NCBI RefSeq assembly: GCF_000498355.1
Contig: NZ_AVSV01000032.1
Span: 1-64,000 of the forward strand
Length of the DNA stretch: 64,000 nt
Direction of reading: 5' to 3'
Origin: Clostridium sp. Ade.TY
GTDB lineage: Bacteria; Bacillota; Clostridia; Clostridiales; Clostridiaceae
Part shown: positions 28,351-37,909 of the stretch, in pieces
How positions within the stretch are numbered: position 1 is the stretch's first letter
How the letters are laid out: every line of letters begins with the position of its first letter
Program-made: the position numbers and the translations under genes
The notes under the pieces: model-generated
The model's database searches: none
What the model was told of the DNA's origin: nothing
Seen by the model: the letters and a program-made list of their open reading frames with translations, nothing else

Positions 28351-29064
28351 TTAATGTTTACCCTTTCTTTTACTTACGTTACCATCACCATCTAGTTCTG
28401 GTATTATTCCAATTACAGGTATATCCAAATAATTTTCTACATCTTCTTTTGACTTATATGTATTATCCATAAATTCCAAAAGTAATGCTAATCCAACACT
28501 TACAATAAGACCAAGTACAAATGCTATAAGTACATTAAGCTTCTTGTTTGGACTTACTGGTTTTTCTGGAACTTTTGCTTGTTCTATAATTTGAATATTT
28601 CCATTTGGAATAAGTTTCTTTGATTCTTTTATAAATACATCTGTTATATCTTTAACTGCAGCAACAGCTTGAAGCTTATCTGTTCCAGTATATGATATTT
28701 CAAGAATTTGAGTATCTGCTCTTGGAGTAACTTTAAGACTTTTCTTTACATCTTTAAGCTCAAGATTTAAGTGACCTTTATTTAGTCCTTGTTGAATAAG
28801 ATCATCTGTTTGAATTATTTCTGCATATGTTGTTAATAATTTTTGATACATCATAACATCATTATTATCATATTGTTCTTTTTGAGACTTATTTGCTTCT
28901 TTACCAATGAAAAGTTTTGTTGTAACCTCATACTTTGGTTTAATTACAAAGAAGCTTAAAACAATTGCAATTAGTGTAAATGCTAATGTAATTCCTATAA
29001 TTAGTTTGTATCTCTTTTTAAGTGCTTCAAATATTTCGCTAATATTAATGTTTTCTTCCTTCAT
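28351..29064 (-). CDS. cpsC: Wzz/CpsC-type chain-length regulator and kinase modulator
   Basis: 237 aa with two membrane helices (about 19-40 and 178-199) around an extracellular domain, the standard Wzz topology. Motifs: LKKRYKLIIGITLAFTLIAI at the N-terminus and the Pro-rich VPEKPVSPNKKLNV before the second helix. It is the first gene of locus I, with GGGGG about 7 nt upstream of the ATG. It sets polymer length and switches on the CpsD kinase. Confidence 0.94.
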   Translation of the reverse strand: MKEENINISEIFEALKKRYKLIIGITLAFTLIAIVLSFFVIKPKYEVTTKLFIGKEANKSQKEQYDNNDVMMYQKLLTTYAEIIQTDDLIQQGLNKGHLNLELKDVKKSLKVTPRADTQILEISYTGTDKLQAVAAVKDITDVFIKESKKLIPNGNIQIIEQAKVPEKPVSPNKKLNVLIAFVLGLIVSVGLALLLEFMDNTYKSKEDVENYLDIPVIGIIPELDGDGNVSKRKGKH

Positions 29065-29124
29065 TACTGTCCCCCATATTAAATTCTAAAATATATTATT
29101 CCTTCTTTTTACAGCTACTATGTA

Positions 29125-29133
29125 AGTATACCA
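29125..29133 (-). promoter_or_regulatory. Second, extended -10 promoter candidate of locus I
   Basis: TGGTATACT on the minus strand, an extended -10 (TGnTATACT) about 60 nt upstream of the first gene. No good -35. It could be a second start site within the leader. Confidence 0.4.
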
Positions 29134-29229
29134 TAAATGTTAAATTTTCTTCTTTTTTCACACCTGCATTTAATCTTTTTTTTACATTAAATACTTACTT
29201 TGTTCATATCTTTTCTTTTTACAATGTAT

Positions 29230-29258
29230 ATTGTACTATATTTATTAAATTTTGTTAA
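29230..29258 (-). promoter_or_regulatory. Main sigma-A promoter of locus I
   Basis: On the minus strand TTAACA and TACAAT are separated by exactly 17 nt, which is close to consensus. Transcription would start near 29223 and give a leader of about 160 nt before cpsC. Confidence 0.65.
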
Positions 29259-29602
29259 TAATATTATAACATTCCTATATTATTATTTATTCCTATTTAT
29301 ACCTCTTTTTTAGAGTATTATTTTATAATAATAAAAACTTATATGAAATCACTTCCAAATAAACTATTTTGTAGATAATTTAATAAACTTTCCAAATATT
29401 TTTTATTCAAATACTAATTATTAATAATATTATTATGTATAATTAGGTCGAAAAGTTTTTATTAATTCGAATAAACTCTATTGTATAGTTTATTTTCTTT
29501 TTCATTAGTTTTATATAAAGTTTTTCATAACTAAAATCTTATATTTTAAAAAAACCTTTATTTCATTAAAAATAAATTTTACTGATTCAAACTATAAAAC
29601 AA

Positions 29603-29634
29603 AAAAGTTGATTACAAATTTATACTCAACTTTT
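29603..29634 (-). terminator. Terminator at the end of polysaccharide locus II
   Basis: A 9-bp stem AAAAGTTGA / TCAACTTTT with a T-run on the minus strand, 68 bp after the last gene of locus II. Confidence 0.75.
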
Positions 29635-29701
29635 CTAAACTTAATTATATATACATTGTTATTAATTACTTATTTTTTAATTTCTTATTATTCTAAGAAA
29701 A

Positions 29702-30442
29702 TTATTCATTATTTTTGCAAACTGTTAAGTTAAACTCTAAATTATAATTTCTAAATTTTAATATCCTCTCATAATCTTCTATATAATCAACTTCAGCCCA
29801 AAAAGCTCCATTAATGTTTTTAACATAGATGTTTTTTTTATTGATTAATCTATACAATGCATCTTCCCACCATGATGAATGGTTCTGATTTTCTATAATA
29901 TTCTCTAAACTTTCTTTAAACTCTTTTATAAAGTCTTTATTTATCTTTGCCACACCTATATACTCACCTGTTATATCATCTCCTGATAAATCTTTACCAT
30001 ATTTTTTAAGTATATTATTCTCATAAAAAAGTTTATAATCCCCTTCTTCCTTTCTGCTTTCATCTGCAAATAATACAGGACTTGTTTCCTCCATTATTAT
30101 ATATTGAAGTAATGATCTTTCTATATATACATCCCCATTCATAATTATAATATCATCATCTTTTATAAAATCTTTTGCGAACCAAGCTGATGCTGAACTA
30201 TTTGTAACATCATAAAACGGATTATAGTAAAATTTCACATCATAATCTTTTAAAATTCTTTTTATTTCTTTATTATTGTATCCAACTATTAATCCAATAT
30301 CACTTATTCCTGATTCCTTTAGCTTTATTACAGTATTCTCTATAAGACTTATACCACCTATATCAACTGTACATTTTGGGTTTCCTGATAAATATCTACT
30401 TATTCTACTCCCCTTTCCTGCTGCCAATATCAAAGCTCTCAT
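29702..30442 (-). CDS. CTP:phospho-amino-alcohol/phosphonate cytidylyltransferase-like nucleotidyltransferase
   Basis: 246 aa single nucleotidyltransferase domain: LILAAGKGSRISRYLSGNPK, VGYNNKEIKRIL, IIIMNGDVYIERSL (metal Asp), then SSWWEDALYRLI and GAFWAEVDYIEDYERI. It belongs to the LicC/PntC-like branch that activates phosphocholine or aminoethylphosphonate with CTP, rather than to the sugar-phosphate branch; the WWEDALY and EVDYIEDY segments are the main reason. Its ATG overlaps the stop of the class V aminotransferase gene by one base (TAATG), so the two are translationally coupled. The product is probably a CDP-linked donor for the LicD proteins. Substrate inferred from context. Confidence 0.75.
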   Translation of the reverse strand: MRALILAAGKGSRISRYLSGNPKCTVDIGGISLIENTVIKLKESGISDIGLIVGYNNKEIKRILKDYDVKFYYNPFYDVTNSSASAWFAKDFIKDDDIIIMNGDVYIERSLLQYIIMEETSPVLFADESRKEEGDYKLFYENNILKKYGKDLSGDDITGEYIGVAKINKDFIKEFKESLENIIENQNHSSWWEDALYRLINKKNIYVKNINGAFWAEVDYIEDYERILKFRNYNLEFNLTVCKNNE

Positions 30443-31536
30443 TAAAATATCCCCCTTTTATTCATATCATTAAAAGCATTTATCAATTTACTATTATCAT
30501 CAACTGATATGTTACCTATATGTCCTACTCTAAAAACACTCTCTTTAAAATCACCACCATTTGGACAAACAAAAATATTATAATTATCTTTTAAATATTC
30601 AAATATATTATAAGCATTTATATCTTTGCTTACTTTTAATGTTGTAACTGCACTTGATGAGTTTTTATTTAATATTTCAAAAGGTAATTTTTTTATCTTC
30701 TTTCTAAAATCTTCTGCTATAATCTTAGTATTATTAATAATGTTTTGAACTCCTATTTTCTCTATCATTTTTAATCTTTTATTTAATTGAAATATTATAC
30801 TTACTGCTGGTGTAAAGGGAGTTTGTCCTCTTTCTCCATCTTTTAAATAATCATTCAAATTAAAATACATACTTTTAATCGGATTATTTTTTATAGCTTT
30901 TATAGCTTTTTTATCTACCATTATTATTGATATTCCTGGAGGTAGGGCTAATGCTTTTTGTGATGATACTATAAGTACATTTATATTGTACTTTTTCATA
31001 TTAATTTCATCTGCTAAAAAGGAACTTATTGCATCTACTATAAGCATACATTTCTTTAATTTACAAAATTCACTTATTAATTCCATATCATATAAAATTC
31101 CAGTTGATGTTTCGTGAACATTTACCAAAAATGCTGTTATATTTTCTTCTTTATAATTTTTTAAATGTTCATAAGTTAATTCCTCTCCAAAGCTTAACTT
31201 AACTTCTATATATGGTATTTCATAAATTGAACATAATTTAACAAATCTTTCTCCAAAACTCCCACCGTTTATTATTAATACTTTATCTTTTTTATTTAAA
31301 ATATTCATTACTGAAGCTTCCATAGCTCCCGTACCTGATGACGTTAATAAAATTGCTCTTGTCTCTTCATCTGCTCTTAACATATTTTTCATTAGCCTTT
31401 CGTTTTCTAGCATAACTTTCGAAAACTCTTTCGTTCTAAAATAAGGTATTTGTTGTCGTCCTATTTCTAATATTTCTTGTTCCATAAGTACTGGACCTAC
31501 AGAGAAGTTAAGAAATTCTTCATTAAAATTATTCAT
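30442..31536 (-). CDS. Class V PLP aminotransferase (PhnW/AGXT-like)
   Basis: 364 aa. PLP-site features: LTSSGTGAMEASVMNIL, then VHETSTGILYD, then VDAISSFLADE, then the Schiff-base Lys in SSQKALALPPGI. It is closest to alanine-glyoxylate and 2-aminoethylphosphonate:pyruvate aminotransferases. Start ATG at 31536 with GGAGGGG (a TTG four codons earlier lies in that site); it overlaps the flippase gene by 8 bp. Coupled to the cytidylyltransferase-like gene, it likely aminates an oxo- or aldehyde phosph(on)ate. The genes for phosphonate formation (PEP mutase and phosphonopyruvate decarboxylase) are not in the window, so an amino-alcohol phosphate is an alternative. Confidence 0.8.
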   Translation of the reverse strand: MNNFNEEFLNFSVGPVLMEQEILEIGRQQIPYFRTKEFSKVMLENERLMKNMLRADEETRAILLTSSGTGAMEASVMNILNKKDKVLIINGGSFGERFVKLCSIYEIPYIEVKLSFGEELTYEHLKNYKEENITAFLVNVHETSTGILYDMELISEFCKLKKCMLIVDAISSFLADEINMKKYNINVLIVSSQKALALPPGISIIMVDKKAIKAIKNNPIKSMYFNLNDYLKDGERGQTPFTPAVSIIFQLNKRLKMIEKIGVQNIINNTKIIAEDFRKKIKKLPFEILNKNSSSAVTTLKVSKDINAYNIFEYLKDNYNIFVCPNGGDFKESVFRVGHIGNISVDDNSKLINAFNDMNKRGIF

Positions 31537-32989
31537 TATCCCCTCCAAAGCGTCTTTTTACTATATTTAATATTTCAGTAAATACTTTATCTTTACTTAT
31601 ATATAAAATTAAAAAATATATTAAAGCATTAATAAATACTGTAATTATTGATATTCTTATAATTCCTGTAACCATACTTTTTATAAATATAGTTATTGGA
31701 ATAAATACAAGTGATATTATTAAATACTTTGTTTTATCTAAAGAAAATATTTTAAAATTAACTTTAAGTTTCTCTCTAGTATAATAATTTTGTAAAATTA
31801 TTATTATTATATTTGCAACCATAGTTGTTAATATTGCTGTTACTGGTGTAAGTATATTTAAAAATACAAGAATATAATTACTTATTAAATTAAATATACC
31901 TCCAATAATATCTATTCTTACTAAACCTCTTTCTCTACCCTTAACATACATAATCTGATTTGCAAGTATTGATTCATATCCTAATGTAATTACATATATT
32001 GAAAATATAGCAAATACCGATGTTGCTCCTAAGTATGCATCTCCACCATAAAGTGCTATTATTTCTTTCGATAAAACAAACATTCCTATACATACTGGAA
32101 ATAAAAATAAAAAGTATATTCCTGAAACTTTATTTAACAATTCTATATAATTATTCTCTTCATCATTTGATAAGTAATAATTTAATCTTGGGATTGTTAC
32201 ATTTATAAAAGTTTGCATAAGCCCACTTATTATTCTTGTTATTGATTGTGCTACTGAGTAAAAAGCAACAGCCTCCATATTAATATATTTACCAATAACT
32301 AGCTTATCAAGCTGAGTATATAAAACAGTTATATTCGATAATATAACTACAAAAAACATTCCTTTCAAATGCTTTTTCACTTCAAAATCTTTAAATTTGA
32401 ACTTTATACGCCTTTTTACATAAATATAACTTACTATATTATTTAAAAATGTTGTAAAACATAATAAAAGCATATATTCATTTAAATTATCAGATCCCTC
32501 TACCATAATAAATAACAGTACTACATATACAATCCTTATTATTATTGTTTTTATGCTTATAAAGTTATAACTCTCTAATGATTCATTTACCCATTCTACG
32601 TAAAATATATTTGAGAAAAAATCAAATGACAATATCATACAAGGTACATATAAAATATCATCTGAGTACGCTCCATTTATAAATATCAAATATACTAAAA
32701 GTGCTAAAATATTTGTAATTACTGATATTAAAAATATGTTTGTAAACACTTTTCTATATTTTTCATTATCATTTCTATTGTTACTTAATTCTCTAACTCC
32801 GTACTGATATACACCAAAACTTGCAAATATAAAGAAATATCCAAATACAGCATTTGAATAATTAAAAACCCCCATATTTTCTGGTCCTAATGTTCTTGCC
32901 AAATATGGTCCTACTAATATTGGCACTACTATATTAAAAAGATTTAATATAAATTTATAAACAAAGTTTTTCGCTATTGATTTTTGCAT
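31529..32989 (-). CDS. Wzx-type flippase of locus II
   Basis: 486 aa with 12-14 membrane helices. N-terminus AKNFVYKFILNLFNIVVPIL, then YLARTLGPENMGVFNYSNAV, as in RfbX/Wzx flippases. ATG with AGGAGA. It would export the lipid-linked repeat unit built by locus II. Encoded between a licD gene and the aminotransferase. Confidence 0.93.
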   Translation of the reverse strand: MQKSIAKNFVYKFILNLFNIVVPILVGPYLARTLGPENMGVFNYSNAVFGYFFIFASFGVYQYGVRELSNNRNDNEKYRKVFTNIFLISVITNILALLVYLIFINGAYSDDILYVPCMILSFDFFSNIFYVEWVNESLESYNFISIKTIIIRIVYVVLLFIMVEGSDNLNEYMLLLCFTTFLNNIVSYIYVKRRIKFKFKDFEVKKHLKGMFFVVILSNITVLYTQLDKLVIGKYINMEAVAFYSVAQSITRIISGLMQTFINVTIPRLNYYLSNDEENNYIELLNKVSGIYFLFLFPVCIGMFVLSKEIIALYGGDAYLGATSVFAIFSIYVITLGYESILANQIMYVKGRERGLVRIDIIGGIFNLISNYILVFLNILTPVTAILTTMVANIIIIILQNYYTREKLKVNFKIFSLDKTKYLIISLVFIPITIFIKSMVTGIIRISIITVFINALIYFLILYISKDKVFTEILNIVKRRFGGDNE

Positions 32990-33015
32990 TATAATCTCCT
33001 AATTGATATATCTAT

Positions 33016-33840
33016 CTATTTTCTATATTCATAAATATATATTCCCTCATTGTGCCATACTCTATCTTCTTCATTTGGTAATTCCATGTAACTTTCTCCA
33101 AAAAATTGTTTTAAGCAATTATGATTATTATTTGGACACTTGACCTTTATATTTTCAAAACTTATTTCTTTTAATGGAAATATATCGTCTATAAATAAAT
33201 ACTCATTAAAGCATATTACTTCTACACCGTAAGTAATCTTATTATCTATTTCCGCTTCATCTATACTATTAACACTCTCTTTTAATTTGTTGTTTAAGTT
33301 TTCATAATCTTTATCACCTGTAATAAATCTATATGCTTTACCTAATAATATTTTTGAATTTCTATTTATATTGTTTAAATATGGTTTTGAAAATGCTTTA
33401 TTTCCATAATCAATCATCTTATATCTTATCCTTAAGTTTTTCTTTTTCTTTATCATTTTATTATTTTTATCATTACAGTAATCATATGGAAATATATCAA
33501 CAAAAATCCCACCGTGTTCTTCTAATTCTGGATATTCTATAAACACACTATTTTTATGCCTTATTTTGCTCCACTGATAATCTATGTTGCTTTTTTTATA
33601 CATATTTTCTATTAACAAATCATCTGGAAGTTCCTTCTCTACTATTTTTATGAACTTATTATAATCATCTCTAAGCATACTTATATCAATGTCATCATCC
33701 CAGGGTATAAACCCTCCATGCCTTACCGCCCCAAGCAACGTCCCTGACTCTATCCAATAATCTATATTATTTTTTCTGCATATATTATCTATATCTCTTA
33801 AAATAGTGGTCATTAAATTTTGTGCTTCTCTTAAACACAT
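33016..33840 (-). CDS. LicD family phosphotransferase (copy 1)
   Basis: 274 aa cytosolic protein. LicD signature: ESGTLLGAVRHGGFIPWDDDIDI, written here as two parts, GTLLGAVRHGG and FIPWDDDIDI, then GGIFVDIFPYD. LicD proteins move phosphocholine or a related phospho-group from a CDP donor to a sugar. Start with GGAGG 6 nt upstream. Copy 1 is more distant from copies 2 and 3, so it may use a different acceptor or donor. Confidence 0.92.
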   Translation of the reverse strand: MCLREAQNLMTTILRDIDNICRKNNIDYWIESGTLLGAVRHGGFIPWDDDIDISMLRDDYNKFIKIVEKELPDDLLIENMYKKSNIDYQWSKIRHKNSVFIEYPELEEHGGIFVDIFPYDYCNDKNNKMIKKKKNLRIRYKMIDYGNKAFSKPYLNNINRNSKILLGKAYRFITGDKDYENLNNKLKESVNSIDEAEIDNKITYGVEVICFNEYLFIDDIFPLKEISFENIKVKCPNNNHNCLKQFFGESYMELPNEEDRVWHNEGIYIYEYRK

Positions 33841-34012
33841 AGTTTACCTCCATAAAAACTTACATTGCTTATATTTCTTAATAATTTTTATATAAAATCT
33901 TTCTTAAAAACTTTTAAGTATATTTTTAGACTTTGGAGTTAAATAATAAATTAAGTTCAAACTATATGCAATACTCTTATAATGCTACTCCTACCTCACT
34001 TAATTAACTTTT

Positions 34013-35104
34013 TCAAAATAATATATTAAAAAAAGGTTTATAAATTTTATATGGAAATATTCTATTCCAATCTGGTCTAAAATACTGAATACTTAAAGAA
34101 TATAATAAAAATAGTACAATTATTAATATTATATAAATATATCTCCTCTCCCTAACTTTTATTAAATTTATTACATTTGGTAAATATATTATTGAGAAAA
34201 TTTGAAAATATTCAGCAACTCTATCAAGAAGATTAAACTTTAAAGAAATTATACTTATTGATATACCTGTTATTAAAAACATAGTCATTATTCTTATATC
34301 ATTATCTAACTTTACTTTATTTCTTTTTATTAATATAAGTCCAAACAATATAATACTTAATGAAATTAATATATTTATTATGGTTGCAAGTCTTACTTCT
34401 CCATTTAAATACACAGAATTTAAGTAATAACTATATTTTGCCATTTTGGATAATAAGCTTTTAAATATTGGTACAAATAATGTATATACTAATACAGTCA
34501 TAGCCATAAAGCATACTATAACTTTTAAATTTACTTTTAACTTTGAAACTGGATATGCTATTAAAAATATTATGGCTGTATTGTGGAAAAGTGATGCCAT
34601 AATAACTACAAGTATAAATTTCATAAATTTATTTTCTCTTATGTATTTATAAGAGAAAAACAATATTACTATTGCAAGTTGATGTCTTAATGTATTCATA
34701 CTTGATCCAAAATACCCCAATAAGAAAAATAATATAGTACTTACATACACATTTTTTGAATACATTTTTATAAATCTACTGTAAGATGAAAGTATTATAA
34801 TACTTGTGGTTACAAGTATACTTTGAGGATTTTTCGAAAATATTCCCACAAACTTATTTAAAAATAAGTATCCTATTTCGTATCTATCAGAATAATATTC
34901 TAATTTTATATTTTGAAGTTCAGTAAATAAATTCATATATACATGAGTATCATTCCCTATTGTTTTATCCCTAAGAGAAGCTAGTATAATTAATATGCTA
35001 AATACCATAAATAAATATATACCCTTTTTGTTTTTTAAGTTTATACTGTTTAAAAGTATAGCTATCGCAATAATATATACTATCAATGTGTAATATAGCC
35101 ACAT
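34013..35104 (-). CDS. EpsG-type Wzy polymerase of locus II
   Basis: 363 aa, about 9-10 membrane helices. EpsG family marks: LRDKTIGNDTHVYMNLF, then RYEIGYLFLNKFV, then SMNTLRHQLAIVI, then MASLFHNTAIIFLIAYP. It polymerises the repeat units of locus II on the outer membrane face. A moderate ribosome site (GGGAGA) precedes the ATG. Different family from the locus I polymerase, so the loci make separate polymers. Confidence 0.93.
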   Translation of the reverse strand: MWLYYTLIVYIIAIAILLNSINLKNKKGIYLFMVFSILIILASLRDKTIGNDTHVYMNLFTELQNIKLEYYSDRYEIGYLFLNKFVGIFSKNPQSILVTTSIIILSSYSRFIKMYSKNVYVSTILFFLLGYFGSSMNTLRHQLAIVILFFSYKYIRENKFMKFILVVIMASLFHNTAIIFLIAYPVSKLKVNLKVIVCFMAMTVLVYTLFVPIFKSLLSKMAKYSYYLNSVYLNGEVRLATIINILISLSIILFGLILIKRNKVKLDNDIRIMTMFLITGISISIISLKFNLLDRVAEYFQIFSIIYLPNVINLIKVRERRYIYIILIIVLFLLYSLSIQYFRPDWNRIFPYKIYKPFFNILF

Positions 35105-35130
35105 AACTTTCTATTCTCCCATTCTATATA

Positions 35131-36228
35131 TTAAAGATTAATATAAAACTCTTCCAACTTTTTTACCTCATTATCTATGTTATATCCTTTTTTAGTTATT
35201 TCCTTGAAATTATCCTTTCTAATATATCCTTCTCCAAAATCCACCACTTCTTTTGCCCATACTTTTGCATTTTCATTTAAGCTAATATATTTACAATTTC
35301 CTAAGTTTAATTCTTCTGTAACTTCGTTAGATACAACACAAGGAAGTGCTGCTCCTTGAGCTTCTACTCCAGATACAGGCAATCCTTCATATAATGAAGG
35401 TAATAAAAATATATCTATTCCTTGCAACAATTCATGTACATCTTTTCTATTATTTAAAAACTTAACATCATTCTCTAAAGATAATTTACTTACTTTTTCT
35501 TTAATCTTATCTTTTAATTCTCCATTACCAATTAAAATCAATACTGAATTTTCTTTTATCTTCTTTATTTCTAAGAATATATCTATTAAGAAACTATGAT
35601 TTTTTTGCTCAGTAAATCTACCTATATGTCCAACAACAAATTTATCATTTAAATTGAGGTTATTTCTTATTTCCCTTCTTAAGATTTTATTAAACCTAAA
35701 CTTATTGCAGTCAATTGCATTATTCATAATGTATACTTTGCTATTATCTCCATAAAGAAACTTAGCAGCTGCATTTGAACAAGCAAAGTATACGTTAGCT
35801 TGTTTCTTTAATGGCATACATAAAATTTTATTTCTTATTGCCTTTAATTTATTATCTGAATACATAGTTGTATGACTATGAGCTATAATATTTTTTACAT
35901 TATTCTCTCTGGCAATTGGCCCTACAATTAAATTAAGATAAACTTCATGAAGATGAATAGCCTTATATTCATTTTCATAAAGCAATTTACTTAATTCTCT
36001 ATTAAATTTACTTATATTTAATACTGTTGGCTTTATGACTTTATACAAAGTCCCACCATTTTTTATTATTTCTTCTTTATATGTCTCTTTTTCTGTATAC
36101 TCATAAAAATAAAGGAAGTCAAACTGTACTTTTAATTTATCAATTTTTCTGTACATATTCATAATTGTTGCCATTACTCCAGCTCCTGTACTTAAACTGG
36201 ATACTATATGCAATATTCTAATACTCAT
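35131..36228 (-). CDS. Glycosyltransferase, GT4 family (EpsF-like)
   Basis: 365 aa. N-terminal RILHIVSSLSTGAGVMATIMN and HSHTTMYSDN; C-terminal GHIGRFTEQKNHSFLIDIF and FLLPSLYEGLPVSGVEAQGAALP (donor motif). Start at 36228 with GGAG 6-7 nt upstream; it overlaps the upstream licD gene by 11 bp. One of only two repeat-unit transferases in locus II besides the initiating enzyme. Confidence 0.9.
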   Translation of the reverse strand: MSIRILHIVSSLSTGAGVMATIMNMYRKIDKLKVQFDFLYFYEYTEKETYKEEIIKNGGTLYKVIKPTVLNISKFNRELSKLLYENEYKAIHLHEVYLNLIVGPIARENNVKNIIAHSHTTMYSDNKLKAIRNKILCMPLKKQANVYFACSNAAAKFLYGDNSKVYIMNNAIDCNKFRFNKILRREIRNNLNLNDKFVVGHIGRFTEQKNHSFLIDIFLEIKKIKENSVLILIGNGELKDKIKEKVSKLSLENDVKFLNNRKDVHELLQGIDIFLLPSLYEGLPVSGVEAQGAALPCVVSNEVTEELNLGNCKYISLNENAKVWAKEVVDFGEGYIRKDNFKEITKKGYNIDNEVKKLEEFYINL

Positions 36229-37051
36229 ATTCAACTCCATTCACCTTAACTTTTGAAGGATTATGATTTACTCTATTCTCCTCTTTTGGAACTTTCATAT
36301 AATCACCATATAAACTACTTAAATACCAATGATAGTCTCTTGGGACACATACATAAATATTTTCAAATTTTCTATTTTCTAAAGTATTTATCCACTCTTT
36401 TTTCGTTATTTCATTTTCAGCAATAAAGCCTACTGTCTTTGTTTCAATGTCGTTATATCTTTTTACCTCTTTATCTAACTTATTAAATATTGTATTCTTA
36501 TCTACATTTCTTAAAAGGAAATTTAATAACTTTCTAAAATTCCTTTTAAATTTACTTACAAAGTCATTTTTATTGGAGTTTATATTTACTAATGTTTTTG
36601 ATATAAATAGATTATTTAAAAATTTTATCTTTATATAATGTATATTTCTTAATATTTTATTGTCTGGGATATTATCATAAGGAAATATATCAATAAATAT
36701 TCCATGATTTATTGTTAAATCACTACAATATGGCTCTATAAATTCTGTGTCTTTATCTCGTACTTTTGTAAAATAAAAAGGTGTATCTTCTTCAGTTGAA
36801 AAATGCTGAAAAAATAAATTATTAGGTAGTTCAGTTTTTGCTATTTTAATAAATTTATTATAGTTTTCCCTAGTCATTCCTATATCAATATCATCATCCC
36901 ACGGTATAAAACCTCTATGTCTTATAGCACCTAATGCTGTTCCCCCAATAGCAAAGTATTTTATGTCATACTTTTTACATAACTCAACTACTTCCTTTAA
37001 AATCTTAAGCTGAATATTATGAATATCATTTAGCTCTTCGCCGTAGAACAA
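36218..37051 (-). CDS. LicD family phosphotransferase (copy 2)
   Basis: 277 aa. GGTALGAIRHRGFIPWDDDID, then GIFIDIFPYDNIPDNK; the Asp cluster expected to hold the metal and nucleotide is intact. TTG start at 37051 with AAGGAAG upstream. Very similar to copy 3 (37076-37909) from the first residues (MFYGxEL-x3-HNI) through most of the length, so the pair arose by tandem duplication. Confidence 0.9.
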   Translation of the reverse strand: MFYGEELNDIHNIQLKILKEVVELCKKYDIKYFAIGGTALGAIRHRGFIPWDDDIDIGMTRENYNKFIKIAKTELPNNLFFQHFSTEEDTPFYFTKVRDKDTEFIEPYCSDLTINHGIFIDIFPYDNIPDNKILRNIHYIKIKFLNNLFISKTLVNINSNKNDFVSKFKRNFRKLLNFLLRNVDKNTIFNKLDKEVKRYNDIETKTVGFIAENEITKKEWINTLENRKFENIYVCVPRDYHWYLSSLYGDYMKVPKEENRVNHNPSKVKVNGVEYEY

Positions 37052-37075
37052 TGAAGATCACTTCCTTTTATATTA

Positions 37076-37909
37076 TTAATATTTATATTCAATTCCTTCT
37101 ATAATTACTTTACATGGCTTATGACACCTTATATCTTCTTCTTTTGGTGGCTTCATATAGTCTCCAAACCTATTAGTTAAATACTTATGATAATCTCCTG
37201 GTATATTTATTTTCAACCCTTCAAACTCTAATTGTTTAAACGGATATATATATTTACGTCTTATTACCTCATTTTCATTTACGCGGCCAATTCTTTTAGT
37301 TGATTTATTATTATATTTAGTGAACTCTTTTTCTAACATATAAAAAATTTTATTTTTATCAATATTTTTTAAAACCTTATTCATTGATCTTCGTATTAAT
37401 CTTTTTACTTTGGATTTAACATTGTTATCATTTGAATTTATATCAGATATTGTTGCTGCAATAAATATATTGCTTATAAACTTTGATTTTGCATACTGTA
37501 TTTTTTCTAAAATTTTATTATCAGGAATATTATCTATTGGAAATATATCTATAAAAATACCTTTATTTATATTCAAAGCATCATAATATTTCTCTACAAA
37601 TTCAGTATTTTTTGCTCTAACTTTTGAATAGTAAAATGGTGTATCATACTCAGTATGAAAATTTTGAAGAAAGAACTTCTTAGGTAATTTTATTTTTGCT
37701 ATTTCAATAAATTTATTATAATCTTCTCTAGTCATTCCTATATCAATATCATCATCCCAAGGTATAAACCCTTTATACTTTACAGCTCCTAATGCAGTCC
37801 CTACAATTGCAAAATACTCTAAATCATGCTTATCACATAATTCAATAAAGCTTTCAAGTATTTCTGTAGCAATATTATGAATATTTCTTAACTCATTCCC
37901 GTAAAACAT
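37076..37909 (-). CDS. LicD family phosphotransferase (copy 3)
   Basis: 277 aa, same length as copy 2. VGTALGAVKYKGFIPWDDDI has KYK where copies 1 and 2 have RH; the following DDDIDIGMTREDYNKFIEIA is conserved. It ends in a charged tail (PPKEEDIRCHKPCKV). The gene overlaps the upstream GT2 gene by 17 bp. The role is as for copy 2, probably with a different acceptor sugar. Confidence 0.9.
   Translation of the reverse strand: MFYGNELRNIHNIATEILESFIELCDKHDLEYFAIVGTALGAVKYKGFIPWDDDIDIGMTREDYNKFIEIAKIKLPKKFFLQNFHTEYDTPFYYSKVRAKNTEFVEKYYDALNINKGIFIDIFPIDNIPDNKILEKIQYAKSKFISNIFIAATISDINSNDNNVKSKVKRLIRRSMNKVLKNIDKNKIFYMLEKEFTKYNNKSTKRIGRVNENEVIRRKYIYPFKQLEFEGLKINIPGDYHKYLTNRFGDYMKPPKEEDIRCHKPCKVIIEGIEYKY

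Larger units (their letters stand above)
29065..29701. other. Locus I promoter region and locus II 3' end, 637 bp without genes
   Basis: The part near 29065-29260 holds the promoters and a leader of about 160 nt for locus I. The part near 29600-29640 holds the terminator of locus II. Between them (about 29260-29600) I see only AT-rich sequence with a small inverted repeat AATAAACT / AGTTTATT near 29474-29498. Confidence 0.6.
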
